Source of the DNA: Phialophora verrucosa
Taxonomy: Eukaryota; Ascomycota; Eurotiomycetes; Chaetothyriales; Herpotrichiellaceae
Assembly: GCA_002099365.1 (NCBI GenBank)
Contig: MSED01000001.1
Location: 2,542,001 to 2,606,000, forward strand
Direction: 5' to 3'
Length of the DNA stretch: 64,000 bases
Position 1 is the first letter of the stretch; every line of letters starts with the position of its first letter. A program made the translations under genes and the position numbers. The notes under the pieces are model-generated. The model was not told the origin of the DNA, ran no database searches, and worked only from the letters and a program-made list of their open reading frames with translations. Shown in pieces: positions 40,620 through 51,748 of the stretch.

Positions 40620-42443
40620 TTACCCTCTCTTGCCCCTTCCACTGCCCCTCTCGCCTCTCTCACCCTCCCTTTTATGCCACGGATCCGCCGGCCACACCCA
40701 CCCTCTGACCGTCCTTGCCTCCCTCTTCTCGCCCATCTGCGGCTCGGGAATCCACTTGTCCTTGCCATCCTTGCCCAACTCCTCGACGTCGCCGTCCTCG
40801 TCAATGCTTAGGATGCTGTCACCGTGATTGCCCCCATCCCAAACGCGTTGTCTCGTCAACGCACCGGGTCCGCCCACGTCCATGAAACTGCTTGGTTGGC
40901 CGGGCAATGGTGTCGCCTTCGCCAGCATGAGGAGATAGTACAGTGCCAAGGTAACGGTCAGGTTGACTCCGCTCTCGGCCTTGCTCTCATTGCGGGCAAA
41001 AGTCTTGGTCTCCACAGCTTCAGCGACTTCAACAAAGCCGAAGTACGGTTGACCACGCTCATCGCAGCCCGCACGGACACAGACAAGTTCGATCTCGGTG
41101 ATGATGAAACCGTACCGACAACTGTGCTCGCGCATGCATTTCTGCAGATGCGCCAGTGTGCGCAGGTACTCGACCTTGCGTGCGGGGCCTTCGAGGCGCA
41201 TCCCGGTGTTCCATCGATCAAACGATCGGACAAGGCCGACAACACGGCCTCGTGGAAGGCCGGAGAGAGTGCGGTCGTTGTCGGTTGGGTAGTTCGCGAG
41301 GAAGGTGGGAGTATTGGCAGAGTTGGCACTTAGGCCGGACCCTGTTGGAGTGGGTGCCGGGTACAGACAGATGGAGTTGTTGCCCAGGGATAGTCTTGTG
41401 GCGGCGTTGATCTTAGGAAAGTAAATCTTCGAGATCAGGTTGGCAAGGTCGGCCTCTGAGCCGGGTGTCACGGTTGTGGTGTTCAGGTTGTTGCCCGGTA
41501 AACAGCTGGCATCGTGTTGGAAGTTGAGCAGTGTTAAGAGGTCAGGAATAGCAGACATTGTCTGGAGAGAGAATGATTTCCAAGGTCGGACGTTTCGAAT
41601 ATCCCACCAGAAGTGGTTGGTCAGTCCGCGGCCAGTCTGGAATGTAAGATGGCGCACGAGGTTAACCGGCTGTGTTGGCTGGGTCAGATAGCTAAGCATG
41701 CTGATGGTGGACACCGGTGGCAGCATCGGTGGAGGGCTCATCGAGCAGGGTCGAGAGATAGTCTCGAGGTCGATGGGCATGTCGAAGGTACCCTCCAAGT
41801 TAATGATGGGGGGCTCTGTCATAGCCATGTTCGTATACGGCATGACATTGGTGGCGAAGAGATCTGGAGAAGGCGTCTGTTGGTTGTGAGAGACATAGAC
41901 AGGCATGTGGCGGTAGGTGGGATAGCCGAAACGATTCAGAACTTCGCTGTTAATGCTTGACGCCGAAGTCGAGCGAGAATGTGTCTTGACAGGCACATTG
42001 AGCTGCGCCTTTGACAGGCCCGGAGAAGGGTTCAGTGAGTTGGATCGCGAGTACGAAGCGTTCGAAACGGGGGACATCATCGGCGCGCACTCGACAGGCT
42101 CGGTTGCACTCCTGTACATGACAGGCCTGGCATGCTTAGCAGTGTAGACGACGGACGATGAGGTTCGCCGGTGGATCGATGGGCGATGGGCGGATGAGGG
42201 CTCCAGGGAGGAATCCTGGGTCCTGATCTTTGGAAGCAAGGTCGGTCCATGTTGACGGAGAACTGGAGATCGACTTGGAGTGTAATTACTAGCACTGATT
42301 ATTGACTCGGGTGAGGTGTCAACTGTGCAGTACGACGAGCTTGACAGATTCCGAGTATGGCGATGCTGACCAGCAGCACCAGCAGCCTCCGGAGGCGTGA
42401 GAGGTCTATAGTAGTAAGGTGCCAACGACATTCTGGCGGGCAT
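40620..42443 (-). CDS. fungal protein of unknown function (607 residues)
   Basis: Intronless frame. ATG at 42443, with a second Met five codons in. The first 215 residues are Ser/Pro/Thr/Tyr rich and disordered. From about residue 220 a folded region follows, with PVNLVRHLTFQTGRGLTNHF, WWDIRNVRPWKSFSLQT, LGNNSICLYPAPTPTG and, near residues 450-500, CRYGFIITEIELVCVR, GFVEVAEAVETKTF and LALYYLLMLAKATPLPG. The isolated acidic residues in the ITEIE and VEVAE strands resemble a nuclease-like alpha/beta core, but I cannot confirm the fold. The C-terminus is Lys/Arg/Glu/Gly rich. I do not recognise a named family. Length, composition and lack of stops make coding certain. Confidence 0.8.
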   Translation of the reverse strand: MPARMSLAPYYYRPLTPPEAAGAAGQHRHTRNLSSSSYCTVDTSPESIISASNYTPSRSPVLRQHGPTLLPKIRTQDSSLEPSSAHRPSIHRRTSSSVVYTAKHARPVMYRSATEPVECAPMMSPVSNASYSRSNSLNPSPGLSKAQLNVPVKTHSRSTSASSINSEVLNRFGYPTYRHMPVYVSHNQQTPSPDLFATNVMPYTNMAMTEPPIINLEGTFDMPIDLETISRPCSMSPPPMLPPVSTISMLSYLTQPTQPVNLVRHLTFQTGRGLTNHFWWDIRNVRPWKSFSLQTMSAIPDLLTLLNFQHDASCLPGNNLNTTTVTPGSEADLANLISKIYFPKINAATRLSLGNNSICLYPAPTPTGSGLSANSANTPTFLANYPTDNDRTLSGLPRGRVVGLVRSFDRWNTGMRLEGPARKVEYLRTLAHLQKCMREHSCRYGFIITEIELVCVRAGCDERGQPYFGFVEVAEAVETKTFARNESKAESGVNLTVTLALYYLLMLAKATPLPGQPSSFMDVGGPGALTRQRVWDGGNHGDSILSIDEDGDVEELGKDGKDKWIPEPQMGEKREARTVRGWVWPADPWHKREGERGERGSGRGKRG

Positions 42444-42828
42444 GTGAGTAAGATTTCGTCAAGGCCAGGCAGCTTTGTCGGTAAAACTCACATGTTGTAA
42501 CTTTTGTTGATTCCGTGCAAAAACCAGTGGTCAGTGAGAAGCCAGCTTCTCAGAGTCAAACAACAAAGGAAAGGAGAGGACAGTAAAGGAAAAAAGGATC
42601 ACCAATGGCACGCAGACCGATTCTTCAGTCTTGCAACTTGGAAAGAATGAAAGGCTCAGAGCCCTTGTGAGGGAGGGAGGACCAGGTATAAATGGGCTGG
42701 GTGTATGCGACCGGTGGTGGGCATCATCGAAGGCCGGCCAACAATGTCCTGCAGGTCATAATGCAGATGAAACGTGGAGCGAGAGTAGAGAAGGAAACAA
42801 ACACGCCGACACGGTGTTCGAGAATGCG

Positions 42829-43437
42829 ATGCTGCGTAACCAGCTGACCGCCACCTTCGATACCGCGAAGCGTGGAGCGTGGTATACGCGCCTGATGGAA
42901 ACATTTCAGAACGCAAACTATTTTGGGTGGACGAGGCCGCCTGAGGCTGCAAATCTCCTCGTGGCAACAGTCAAACAGGCCCAGACAGAGTGTAACAAGG
43001 CTCTGGTTGAGTTCGTCATGTCTTACGAGGCAATCTATGTCGGCGCTTGGTGGTTATTTCGAGAGATGAGGTCCTTACGACGGAGCGGCTGTTTGACGGA
43101 ACTCCCAGGCTTTGGGGCGAGCAAGCGGCAATCTGGAGAGATTGCCGGCTTGAAGGCGTGGCTGAAGCGCGGCCACAGATCCAGCAGAATTGTTCCGAAT
43201 TATTGTGTGGGACTTTCTGGAGCACCGACCTTCCCTCAGATACGCGCTGGGAAGCTGCGCAGCCGTTTCTACGCTTCCATTGGTGCTGAGTTTGGCGCGG
43301 GCTGCAAAAAATACCAGTTCTGGAGCCTGGAAGGTGGCGCAGCCCTTCGCTGGGCAGGTTGGGCGAGGGCTTCCTCCAAGTCGCGCTTCATTCTCGCGTC
43401 ACACTTTCGTCGCGAAAAACCCACGAAGTCACGTTGA
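42829..43437 (+). CDS. possible orphan ORF (202 residues)
   Basis: The frame is open from 42631 but the first ATG is at 42829. The product is basic and rich in Trp, Arg and Ser (for example YFGWTRPPEAANLLVATVKQ and FVMSYEAIYVGAWWLFREM), with no recognised domain. It starts about 385 bp from the divergent 607-residue gene. A stop-free run this long is uncommon by chance at this base composition, but codon use is not clearly coding-like. It could be an orphan gene or a leader-region artefact. Confidence 0.3.
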   Translation: MLRNQLTATFDTAKRGAWYTRLMETFQNANYFGWTRPPEAANLLVATVKQAQTECNKALVEFVMSYEAIYVGAWWLFREMRSLRRSGCLTELPGFGASKRQSGEIAGLKAWLKRGHRSSRIVPNYCVGLSGAPTFPQIRAGKLRSRFYASIGAEFGAGCKKYQFWSLEGGAALRWAGWARASSKSRFILASHFRREKPTKSR

Positions 43438-44062
43438 TGCAGAGGCACGGCGGCATCATCTTGCAGACAGCATGCATAAGTGCTTCACGAACTAGACACG
43501 AAGAAAGAACGACTATCTGCTCCCACCCTCTTCGTTTCCATGCACATCGCTCGTTCTGTGTATGCTCGCATCAGCCCACTGCTCTTCCCTTCACTCCCAC
43601 TGGCCTCGACGGTCGTCGGAGTTGCCCTGTGTTTCAGGTTGGCAATATTCGGTGCGAAACGGGTCACTTAGTGGTCGACTCCAGGCTGGAGGACGATGCA
43701 AGTTGCATTAGGCGCATCTTACAAGGAATTATCTCTCCCAACCTCATGCAGAGCGGCTGTTTCGGGATACTCTGGACGCTAGACATTCCTTGAGGACAAT
43801 TCGCCTCTTCCTCGTGCTGTCTGCTGATCAAGTATCGCTGGTGTAAGGTCCCACCTCACCAACACCTTGGGGATCTCCTCCATATGTACAAGTGTATGCG
43901 AGGCCCAATGCCGCTCTTCTGCGAGACCCAATCAATCTACCATTGCAACGCCTGTCCTCTATCGCAAGACTTTGTCTACATCATCCACCAATGCAAGTCC
44001 GGAGCTCAAACATGAAACACGGTCTTTGGCGCAAGAATGATACACTTCGCTGACGATCGCAC
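43438..44062. other. intergenic, 3' flank of HMG-CoA synthase
   Basis: About 620 bp without a supported gene. Short ORFs are shadows of chance reading. Confidence 0.5.
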
Positions 44063-45641
44063 TCATGCCTTGACATCGTATTTCCTTCGGAACATTTCAT
44101 CGACCTCGGTCAAGTAGTAAGTTCCAGGGAGCAGATGCTCGACGTCCCCGGCGGGCTTGAAATCCTTCTTCAGATGTGCCTTCTCTCGAAGCAAGCACAT
44201 GTCGTCATACACCTCGGGTGCGACGACCCGTCGGGCATCCAGTCGTTCTTGCAGATTGAGCTTCTCGGCCATCTCTGTGGTGTCACCAACGACCTTCAAG
44301 CTGAACATTGAGCTGGCTAAACCACTGCCGTAGCTGAAGACGCCCACTCTCTTGCCCTGAAGAGTCTTGGGAGCAATATTGCTGATTAGGCCGACAATGC
44401 CTCCATAAACGCTGCCGCAGTACATGTTCCCACACATGGTGGCGACCTGAATGGCAGGCTGGACACGCTCAGCAAAGCGCTTCTTCGTCAGACCCATGAA
44501 TGTCTTTTCGACAGTCTTGTCGCTCAAAGAAGCCTGGTAGTCTAGGTCGCGTAGCTCGGGCGCAACGTCGGTGAATTGGGGATGGCTCGGGTCTTCCAGG
44601 AAATCATTGTACAGCAGCCGGGCGTATGACTTCGAGACGAGTTTGCATGTCGGAGCATGGAAGGCCATATAGTCGAATCGGTCCACGGGAGCTTTCTCGA
44701 CCTCTTCTTTGTGGACACCATTGCTATCCACGTGGTGTCCGTTGACGCCGTTCGCATGTGATTTGAGTGTTCTCTCGCGGGCATTGTATGCTTTGTAGCA
44801 TGCGTCCACTGCCTCGGTGTAGCACTTCAAGGAGAATTGGCCATCAACATATGGGTACTCGCTGGTGAGATCGGGCTTGTAAAAGTCGTATGCGTGGGTG
44901 ATGTATGAGCCTCTGAGACCAGCTTCAAAGGCAATGGGCGCATCGGGACCGATCAACATGGCTACACAGCCAGCACCGCCGGTCGGGCGAGCATTGCCCT
45001 TCTTGTACAAGGCAATGTCACCCGCGAGCACGATGGCGTCTCGCCCATCCCAAGCTGAAGATTCAATCCAGTTCAAAGAGTTGAAGACGGCATTTGTGCC
45101 GCCGCTAGAGACAGTCAGGGCATGTCCTCTCCTGCGGAGTCGGAACTGGATGGAACTCACTAGCAGGCATTGTAAGAGTCGACACCCTCGACGTTGAAGT
45201 TGCCCGACTCTTGGAATAATTGCATCAGCACGGATTTCACGCTCTTGCTCTTGTCCAACATCGTCTCAGTGCCGACCTCGAGTCGGCCGACGTTCTTGAG
45301 GTCAATGTTGTACTTCTTGATCAGGCTTGTGAGGGTGGTGAGGGCGATGGAGTAGATGTCTGCGGAAACAGAGTCAGTGGAGGCCATAATGTCTCATCGT
45401 GCTGTTTCGCAACGGACCTTCTCTGTCATCGCAAAAGGACATTCGAGTCTGTCCAAGTCCGATGGTGTATTTGCCCGCTGCCACAGCATCGAATTTCTCC
45501 AAATCCGCTTGATCGACGCACTGCGGATCTGTAAGCGCATGCCACCACCGCAAAGTCCATCTCGTGCTGGATCTCGCATACCTGGTTTGGGAAGTAGATT
45601 TCAATGGCTTTGATGCCAATATTCTGAGGTCGGGACGCCAT
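44063..45641 (-). CDS. ERG13: hydroxymethylglutaryl-CoA synthase
   Basis: Condenses acetyl-CoA with acetoacetyl-CoA to HMG-CoA, the second step of the mevalonate/ergosterol pathway, in the cytosol. Four exons on the minus strand: 45641-45582, 45520-45418, 45359-45161 and 45104-44063 (467 residues, usual length). Landmarks in order are IGIKAIEIYFPNQ, KYTIGLGQTRMSFCDDREDI, the nucleophile motif SYNACYGGTNAVFN with Cys120 (codon 120, just before the third intron), the GDIALY segment, the catalytic-histidine segment DYMAFHAPTCK, and GVFSYGSGLASSMF. A Glu/Val/His-rich insert near residue 270 is a lineage-specific loop. Intron 2 uses the donor GTCCGT, slightly off consensus. In fungi the gene is usually sterol-regulated; no sterol element was identified here. 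Confidence 0.95.
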
Positions 45642-46853
45642 GATCGTTCGGGTGAAGAAGGGAATGTGGAAGTGGCTCAGATGCGGTCGCTGCAGAAGAG
45701 AAGTCCGCAGACGATGGAACTGAGAGAGTGTGTTTTGTTGCTGGGTTGAGAAGGCGGTGAAGTGGGGAGATCTAGGGCTAGAGATATCAAGGAGAGGCGA
45801 ACTTTTTTTGTGGAGGCGTGCAAACAAGAAGGCGGGCACTTGGCCGATCGTGCTAGGATGGACTTTGGTTTGCTTTGCAAGAATTCTCCCAGTTGGATTG
45901 TGTGCGCTCGAATGCAGAAGAGAGAAAGATACAACGGCGAGAGCGGCAGAGATATTGGATTCAAGGAACGCCGCAACCTAGCCGGTACCTCAACGGCAAC
46001 GGATTTCGAAAATGATGCCACAAATTTCGAGATGCACGAGCCCGCAGTTGCTAGTCGTTGGGGAGAGCCCACTGCACCAACACACACGACGCTTGAGCCA
46101 CACCGCCCGCATGATGACGCTTCTGGTTGGCTTGTCAATCCCCTCAGGGACAGGCTAGGCTCTCTAAATCGTACTAGCTGCTGTGAGCTGATCCGGATGC
46201 TTGTGTTCCTTGCATGAGGCGACCCTGAGAGGCTTGAAGTGTTCCTGGCGCTCTATCGTTCTACACGGAACTGTCAACTCCGACATCGCACCGCCTTGAC
46301 GCAAACCTTTGATAGTGATGTTGCACACAGCCTGGTTCATTTCAAGTGTCCACGAGGAAGATCACTGATAACGCCGCGCCGCCATTTGACCTCAATCCTG
46401 GCATTGGCGATGCAGGAGAAGATGATCCGAGGATCATATGTTAAAGCAACTCGAAAGCGCTGTCAAAGCGTATTAGATAGTACTAGCCCAGGTCTACCGC
46501 CCTAGAGACAATCCCCGCTACGCCCACACGAACACCATAGGGACGCCTCCTACACAGTCACACAGTATGTACATCGTAGGCACCCCTACCGAGTGGACGT
46601 GCCCGGAACCATAAATTCTCCATAGAACAAGGCTAAAAGCCGGGAAGGCTCGTCAGTGGGGTATGTTTAGTTTACGAGTAGACAACCAGTACAAGTAGTA
46701 TTCGCCTCGCACCGCAGGACAAGTATTGAAATGCTTCTTGACACTCTCCATCGCGCTTCTCCTTGTCTATTTATTCGGCCATCTATGAGTATATCCTCAG
46801 CTTCCAGGACTCTATGCCAGTACAATCTATGGTCTTTATCCTCTCTCTCTTCG
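45642..46853. other. HMG-CoA synthase promoter region and 3' flank of the SDR gene
   Basis: 1.2 kb upstream of ERG13. A 151-codon open frame on the plus strand (from 45762) has no recognisable content and overlaps the leader, so it is not called. No sterol-response site was recognised by eye. Confidence 0.5.
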
Positions 46854-47872
46854 TCAGTAAGAGGATGGAACGACACCGAGGCGACCACCATCTGTAACGA
46901 CCACGCAACCATTGATATACGCACCAGCCCTTGAACAAAGCCACAGGATGACACCAGCCATATCCTGCTCATCACCAGTTCTTGTTGCCGGGACGACATC
47001 TTTGCTAAACGCACCTTCGATGTTGTGAATCTCCGTCTTGCCTTGGGCTTGATACATGCCGTGCGTCATCTCAGAGTAGTAAAGGCCCGGTGCTATCACA
47101 TTTGCTCTTATATCATAAGGTATCAGCGAGGTCGCCAACTGCTTCGTCAAGTGTTGCACAGCCGCTTTGCTCGGCCCGTAAGAATAATTTCCTAGTGGCT
47201 TTCGATTGTAGCCACCAATGCTGCCTGTGGTAATGATCTGGGGCCGAGGAGTGAAGTTGTCCTTGGTTGGAGTTGGTCTCTTCTTGTTTGCCGCATCAAG
47301 CAGCGGTAGGAACGCAGCGACGGTAAAGTGGATGCCCGTGAGGTTGACCGCGTATGTGGAAGTCACTTCTTCTGGCTCCGGCTTCCACATGTTCTGAGCA
47401 AGTTGTTCGATGGTTACCGGCTTCTGGTCCTTGTCCAGTGTCGGGACTGATGGGCCAGAGATGCCACTGTTTGCAATGAGAACATCGATGTGGTCGACTT
47501 GTGCTTTGACTTTCTCGAAACACTGCTGTAAAGACTGCTTGGAGGTGACATCGCCGACCAGGGGGATGATGGTGCCTCCGGGGACAGAGTCTGCCGTCTC
47601 CTTCAAGTTGCTCTCCCGGCGGCCGATGATGAAGACCTTGGATGCTCCATTAGCTGCCAACGCCCTTGCCATCATGCGCCCAAGTCCTAATGCAAGTGTT
47701 AGCTGTGTACAAACAATGGGTTCGCGAATCCAGCGATATGATTGTAGCTGCACCTCAGCCAAAGATTCAACGGCGTTCACGTACCAGAGCCGGCACCAGT
47801 GACGACAGCCACCAGGCCATTGACGTTGAATAGGTTTCCTGCCTCAATTGGGGCAGTATCGGTGGCCGACAT
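46854..47872 (-). CDS. short-chain dehydrogenase/reductase
   Basis: NAD(P)-dependent oxidoreductase of the classical SDR family. Two exons on the minus strand: 47872-47785 and 47686-46854 (306 residues). The cofactor motif TGAGSGLG is completed across the intron. VGDVTS and LIANSGISG follow (NNAG-equivalent). The catalytic set is Ser185 (TTGSIGG), Tyr199 and Lys203 (NYSYGPSK). RANVIAPGLYYSEM is the usual post-catalytic strand and DGGRLGVVP closes the fold. The arginine of the IIGRRES strand after the second beta strand favours NADP(H). The longer-than-usual loop near residues 112-135 is odd. Substrate unknown. No biosynthetic neighbours argue for a pathway. Confidence 0.88.
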
Positions 47873-48425
47873 TTCGACAGTGTCTGGAGGCTTCAATGCG
47901 TTAATGTGTCACACTTCTCTGTGTTTCGGAAGAAATTCCTTTTATGTTGTCCCGATAATAATATTATTGAAGGAGGGCGAAAGTCAGCAATCACGTAGAT
48001 AGCGGATTAGATGCTGTCATGAGGGAAGATTTCTGTTGACGGTGGTCGGACAATGTCCGTTGGTGGCACGCTGGTCCGGCCGTATCGCCGGTCAACTGCC
48101 ATCAACCAAGGGACGGTCGAACATGCACATAGATAACCGACCCCTGCACGTTTTGGATTTAATAGCCGCTTTGATGTCGAGAACTCCTATATTTGAAATA
48201 CTATAACGAGTAGATGTTATGGTGATGAGCTTAATGGCCTTGAACCCGGAGAAGAACTACGTTTAAACGTGGCTCCAGAGCTATCGCTATTCGTGTTTCC
48301 TCCCATGCTGACATGATCATGTTCATTAATCTATCACGGCTGCCAGAATCAGAAACATCCCTCGGCGGGAAAGATCAAATCAGAATAACTTGTATCGAGG
48401 TCATCACTTGACAAACGCGTGCACT
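47873..48425. other. SDR promoter region
   Basis: 553 bp between the SDR start and the 3' end of the small repeat-protein gene. No motif was recognised. Confidence 0.5.
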
Positions 48426-49031
48426 TCAATGCTTTCCCATGCCCAACTTGCCCTTAAGTCTGTTGAGTCCCTTTGAAGGTTCATAGCTCTCGCCGCGGTC
48501 ACCACTTGTCTTTGCATGCGAGCCATCCGGCATTGTGCCTGGACTAACATCACGCTGCTCGCTGCGTTTTCTGGATGCATGCCCTCGTTCATCACTCGAA
48601 TTGGCCTTCGGGGCTAAGGAACCGTTCGAGACGGAGGTATTGGTCGGTTGGGAGGATACGGTGCTCTCTGCGATCAGACTCTATTAGCAAGAACCACACC
48701 ACGGGTGGCAATTGTTACAGCTACCTCCAGCATTTCCTTGATCATAGGGCTCACTTGCTGTGCCCTTGCCTTGCACGCCCGAAAGCGGTTCCTGGTCTGA
48801 TTGCACAGTGATCTGCTCTGTGACGTGCGACTGCTCAGTATGAAACGGTCAGTTGGGAACGACTGTGTGACAGCTACCTGGCGCATTGCCTTGGTCGTAA
48901 GGCTCGTCCGCAGTTCCTTTGCCCTGAATACCTGATGCTGGCTCCTCGCCTGATTGAGCAGATGCTGCACCCATGTCCTTGGTTTTGGTGCGTGTAAGTA
49001 TCTTGTCGACGATGTCAGGATGAGTAGACAT
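48426..49031 (-). CDS. small disordered protein with an exon-encoded repeat
   Basis: Three exons on the minus strand: 49031-48878, 48817-48725 and 48667-48426 (162 residues). Introns are 60 and 57 bp, both phase 1 and GT-AG. The protein is hydrophilic and likely disordered. A unit of about 30 residues occurs twice, as SGIQGKGTADEPYDQGNA near the end of exon 1 and SGVQGKGTASEPYDQGNA near the end of exon 2. Each copy is followed by the identical donor context G/GTAGCTGT. The C-terminal part is Ser/Arg/Lys rich and ends LNRLKGKLGMGKH. The composition recalls small fungal stress or conidiation proteins, but I cannot name the family and no function is proposed. It diverges from the ncs2 gene. Confidence 0.75.
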
Positions 49032-49686
49032 TGTAGCGGGGGAAGCGATTGCGACTGGCCAAGATCAATGCACTCTGAACGATGGAAAACGCAAGGGTCA
49101 ATACGGGCTTGGACGCGTAAACTGAAACGGGTTATATCATTCAAGCAGGGGCATGCTCAAGTAATGAGCAACCAGTCTTATCTCCAGCCCAGATCTGACA
49201 TCTAACTCGGTCTCGCCCTGTTTGACTGCGATCTCACTTCGTAGGGGCAGGTGTAGCCGACGTCATCGGCCTACCCGCGGGACGTCATACCCCTCGTCTC
49301 GGAACAAAGCTCAAAGGAACAGAATCTCGACTGCTGCTGGGGCCTGTCAGCAGGTATAGGCAAGACCCGGCCGAAGGTTACATCCCCAAAGAACCCCCCA
49401 ATGGCTACGATCTCGAATACCAAGCACTAAACCGATATGTCGTAGATTCTGCTGCATCGTGACACCAACGATGCTCACAACCCCACGTGGTCGAGGAGGA
49501 AGAGTGAGGGGGCACACAGGCGATACGCTTTCCGAAGTGGCGTCCAGGCTGCATTGCACCGCTTGGCGCTGCAGCATTTCCTGCTCGGCGGTAGAAATTC
49601 TCCGCGCACCATCCGTGTGCTCCATGAGAGGCCGAGACAAGCAAAAGTGCCATTACCAGACTGAATTCTGAGGCACTGAGGCAAGA
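49032..49686. other. divergent promoter region, small repeat protein / ncs2
   Basis: 655 bp between divergent starts. A few C4T/AGGGG-like stress-type elements occur (for example around 49246), but too few to be meaningful on their own. Confidence 0.5.
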
Positions 49687-50766
49687 ATGGCAAAGACCGT
49701 ATCTGCCAACGCCTGTGTCGACTGTCAGGACCATGAGGCCAGTCTCACCATCCGAGCTCGGCGCTTGTGTGCCGCCTGTTTCATCCGCTACGTGAACTCC
49801 AAAATCCTCAAGCGCATGGAGTCCTATGGATTCAAAAACCTTGCTGGAGATCAGAAGCGCCGCTTGTTTCTCCCTCTATCCGGCGGCATCTCCTCCCTTG
49901 TTCTGCTACACGTGCTCGATGCTCAGCTTCAGAAGCAAATTGGCAAGCGCAACAGGACTGCCTACGATCTCATCATTGCGCGTGTTGTGCTCCCAGGGAC
50001 AAGAGATCTCGCAGCCGTCGAGAGCGAGTATCAGACACTAGCCCAGAGATTCCCCTTGCACAAATTCCTTCCGCTTGTGCCTCTTTATGATGTACTTCGC
50101 ACCGACCAAAGGATACGTCAGGACCTCTCACACCTTGGCATTGAACCTCAGTCTGGCGGATCGGACGAAGAGATCCTGGAAAGGATAATATCGTGCGCTA
50201 CTTCAGTCACAACGAGAGCAGACTTGCAATCTATTCTCCTCCAGCGGCTGCTCGTATCGATTGCGAAGCATCAAAACTGCGAAGGCGTGCTCTGGGGTCA
50301 TTCAGACAGTCGCTTGGCCGCTCTTGCACTCGCGGACGTCGCAAAAGGAAGAGGTGGGTCGGTCTCTTCATCGATCGCTGATGGTCCGTCTTTGCACGGC
50401 ATCAACTTCAACTATCCCACTCGTGACCTTTTCAAGGTTGAGCTTCAAACGTATGCACGAGCTTTATCCGAACCGCTAGCAACCGAGGGAGAGGACGATG
50501 CGGTCGAGCAGCCCACGTCAAGCATTAGAAGCATTTCAATCGACAACCTCCTCAGCAATTACATAACGTCGCAGGGGGAGAAATACCCGAGCATCATGGC
50601 AAATGTGGTACGGACCATGAGTAAGCTTCAAGTCAGGAGCACGGGAAGTGATATGGTGACATGCTCCTTCTGTGTCGCGCCGATGAATCGAGCTTCCGAC
50701 AATTCAGGCGAAAGTCAGTATCTGTGTTACGGATGTGAAAGGATGAAACAAGACCTCAAGAACTGA
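49687..50766 (+). CDS. ncs2: cytoplasmic tRNA 2-thiolation protein Ncs2/Ctu2
   Basis: With Ncs6/Ctu1 and the Urm1 sulfur relay it thiolates wobble uridine 34 of tRNA-Lys, -Glu and -Gln. Intronless, 359 residues. The N-terminal zinc-type pair CVDCQDHEA (C11/C14) is followed by CAACFIRYVNSKI. The PP-loop-like motif is RLFLPLSGGISSLVLLHVLD. LLQRLLVSIAKHQNCEGVLW and GHSDSRLAALALADVAKGRG match the family core. The C-terminal cysteine set CSFCVAPM and LCYGCERMK completes the metal-binding ends. Length fits fungal Ncs2 (about 350-400), and the degenerate SGG loop fits Ncs2 rather than the catalytic Ncs6. It converges with the DUF4112 gene 148 bp downstream. Confidence 0.92.
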   Translation: MAKTVSANACVDCQDHEASLTIRARRLCAACFIRYVNSKILKRMESYGFKNLAGDQKRRLFLPLSGGISSLVLLHVLDAQLQKQIGKRNRTAYDLIIARVVLPGTRDLAAVESEYQTLAQRFPLHKFLPLVPLYDVLRTDQRIRQDLSHLGIEPQSGGSDEEILERIISCATSVTTRADLQSILLQRLLVSIAKHQNCEGVLWGHSDSRLAALALADVAKGRGGSVSSSIADGPSLHGINFNYPTRDLFKVELQTYARALSEPLATEGEDDAVEQPTSSIRSISIDNLLSNYITSQGEKYPSIMANVVRTMSKLQVRSTGSDMVTCSFCVAPMNRASDNSGESQYLCYGCERMKQDLKN

Positions 50767-50913
50767 ATCACGCGGTGAGAGTGTGAATTCGTTCATGACC
50801 TCAGTTCGATCTTCTCATATTACAGGATAAGGAACGCTCATCGCTTGCTGCTGCTTGAATCAACCCTTTTGCCTAGTCTGAACTCCGGCGAGCCAACTAC
50901 TTCAGGTTTCAGC

Positions 50914-51748
50914 TCAACGGGTGCGAGCAGGCAATGGAGGTTGGACACCTCCCGCAGCCTCGAGATCACGCTGCCTCTCTCGGTTGGACCTTCTGGACTC
51001 CCGTTGCGAGGTGTATCTTGGAGGAGGGCCGTTCTGAGCATTCAACGCAGCTTCATCGCTCTGGTAATCCCACTCGTCAGGCAGAGATGGATCCGCCACG
51101 TTGGCTTGTGGAGTGCCCTCAATCCTCTTCTGGCCACGAGCACGCAATTCCTTCTCAAGAAGCACCACGTTTCTGGTGTTGCATTTGTATGCTGCATCAA
51201 CCAGATCGCCAACGAAAGGAATCAGGCCAACCACGAAGTCAATCATGACGTTCATTTGCATTCGCATTTTGATGGAGGACGGCAGTCCAGGTTCGACAGA
51301 GCAGCAGGTTCGGTATACCATGAGCGCAAGGGCCAAATCGGCAAAGTCGCCAATGCTAAAGCATTGTCAGTCTTGAGATCGTTCGAACAGGAACGTTGAG
51401 TTAGACTTACGCAGGGACAAGACCAATGACTGCACCCCAGCCGAATCTTGTGCCCAAAAAGCTTCCGAGACAGAGATCGATGCGGTATGCTCTTCTCTTC
51501 GCCTTTGTAAGAATCTTCTCCTCTTCTCGTGTCAAGCCGAGGGGAAGTGCTCGCTTTCTCTTCTTGGTTGTCTTGTATAGCCCACCCAGTCTGGTGGCAG
51601 GGACTGTCTCAAAGTAGGGATCCTGCGCACAAGTTAGCGACTAGCATCATGTCCTGACGCCGAAATTGCGTACCTCACGACCCTGGTTATTGGATGAGTT
51701 CTCCTTGAATAGCCTCCTGGCCACCAATTTCGCTGCATAGGAAGTCAT
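50914..51748 (-). CDS. DUF4112 membrane protein
   Basis: Small membrane protein of the DUF4112 family, found in fungi and bacteria, function unknown. Three exons on the minus strand: 51748-51674, 51622-51411 and 51355-50914 (242 residues). The family glycine-proline-aspartate signature appears twice: GLVPAIGDFADLALALMVYR (split by intron 2) and GLIPFVGDLVDAAYKCNTRN. Each is part of a hydrophobic segment. The N-terminus is basic (KKRKRALPLGLTREE), and the C-terminal 70 residues are polar and Arg/Gln rich. The segment RRAYRIDLCLGSFLGTRFGW before the first signature is also typical. Subcellular site unknown; a mitochondrial or plasma membrane location is equally possible. Confidence 0.85.

Noticed and set aside
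45762..46217. 151-codon frame in the ERG13 promoter
   Set aside because: Composition is not protein-like and it overlaps the leader region of HMG-CoA synthase.
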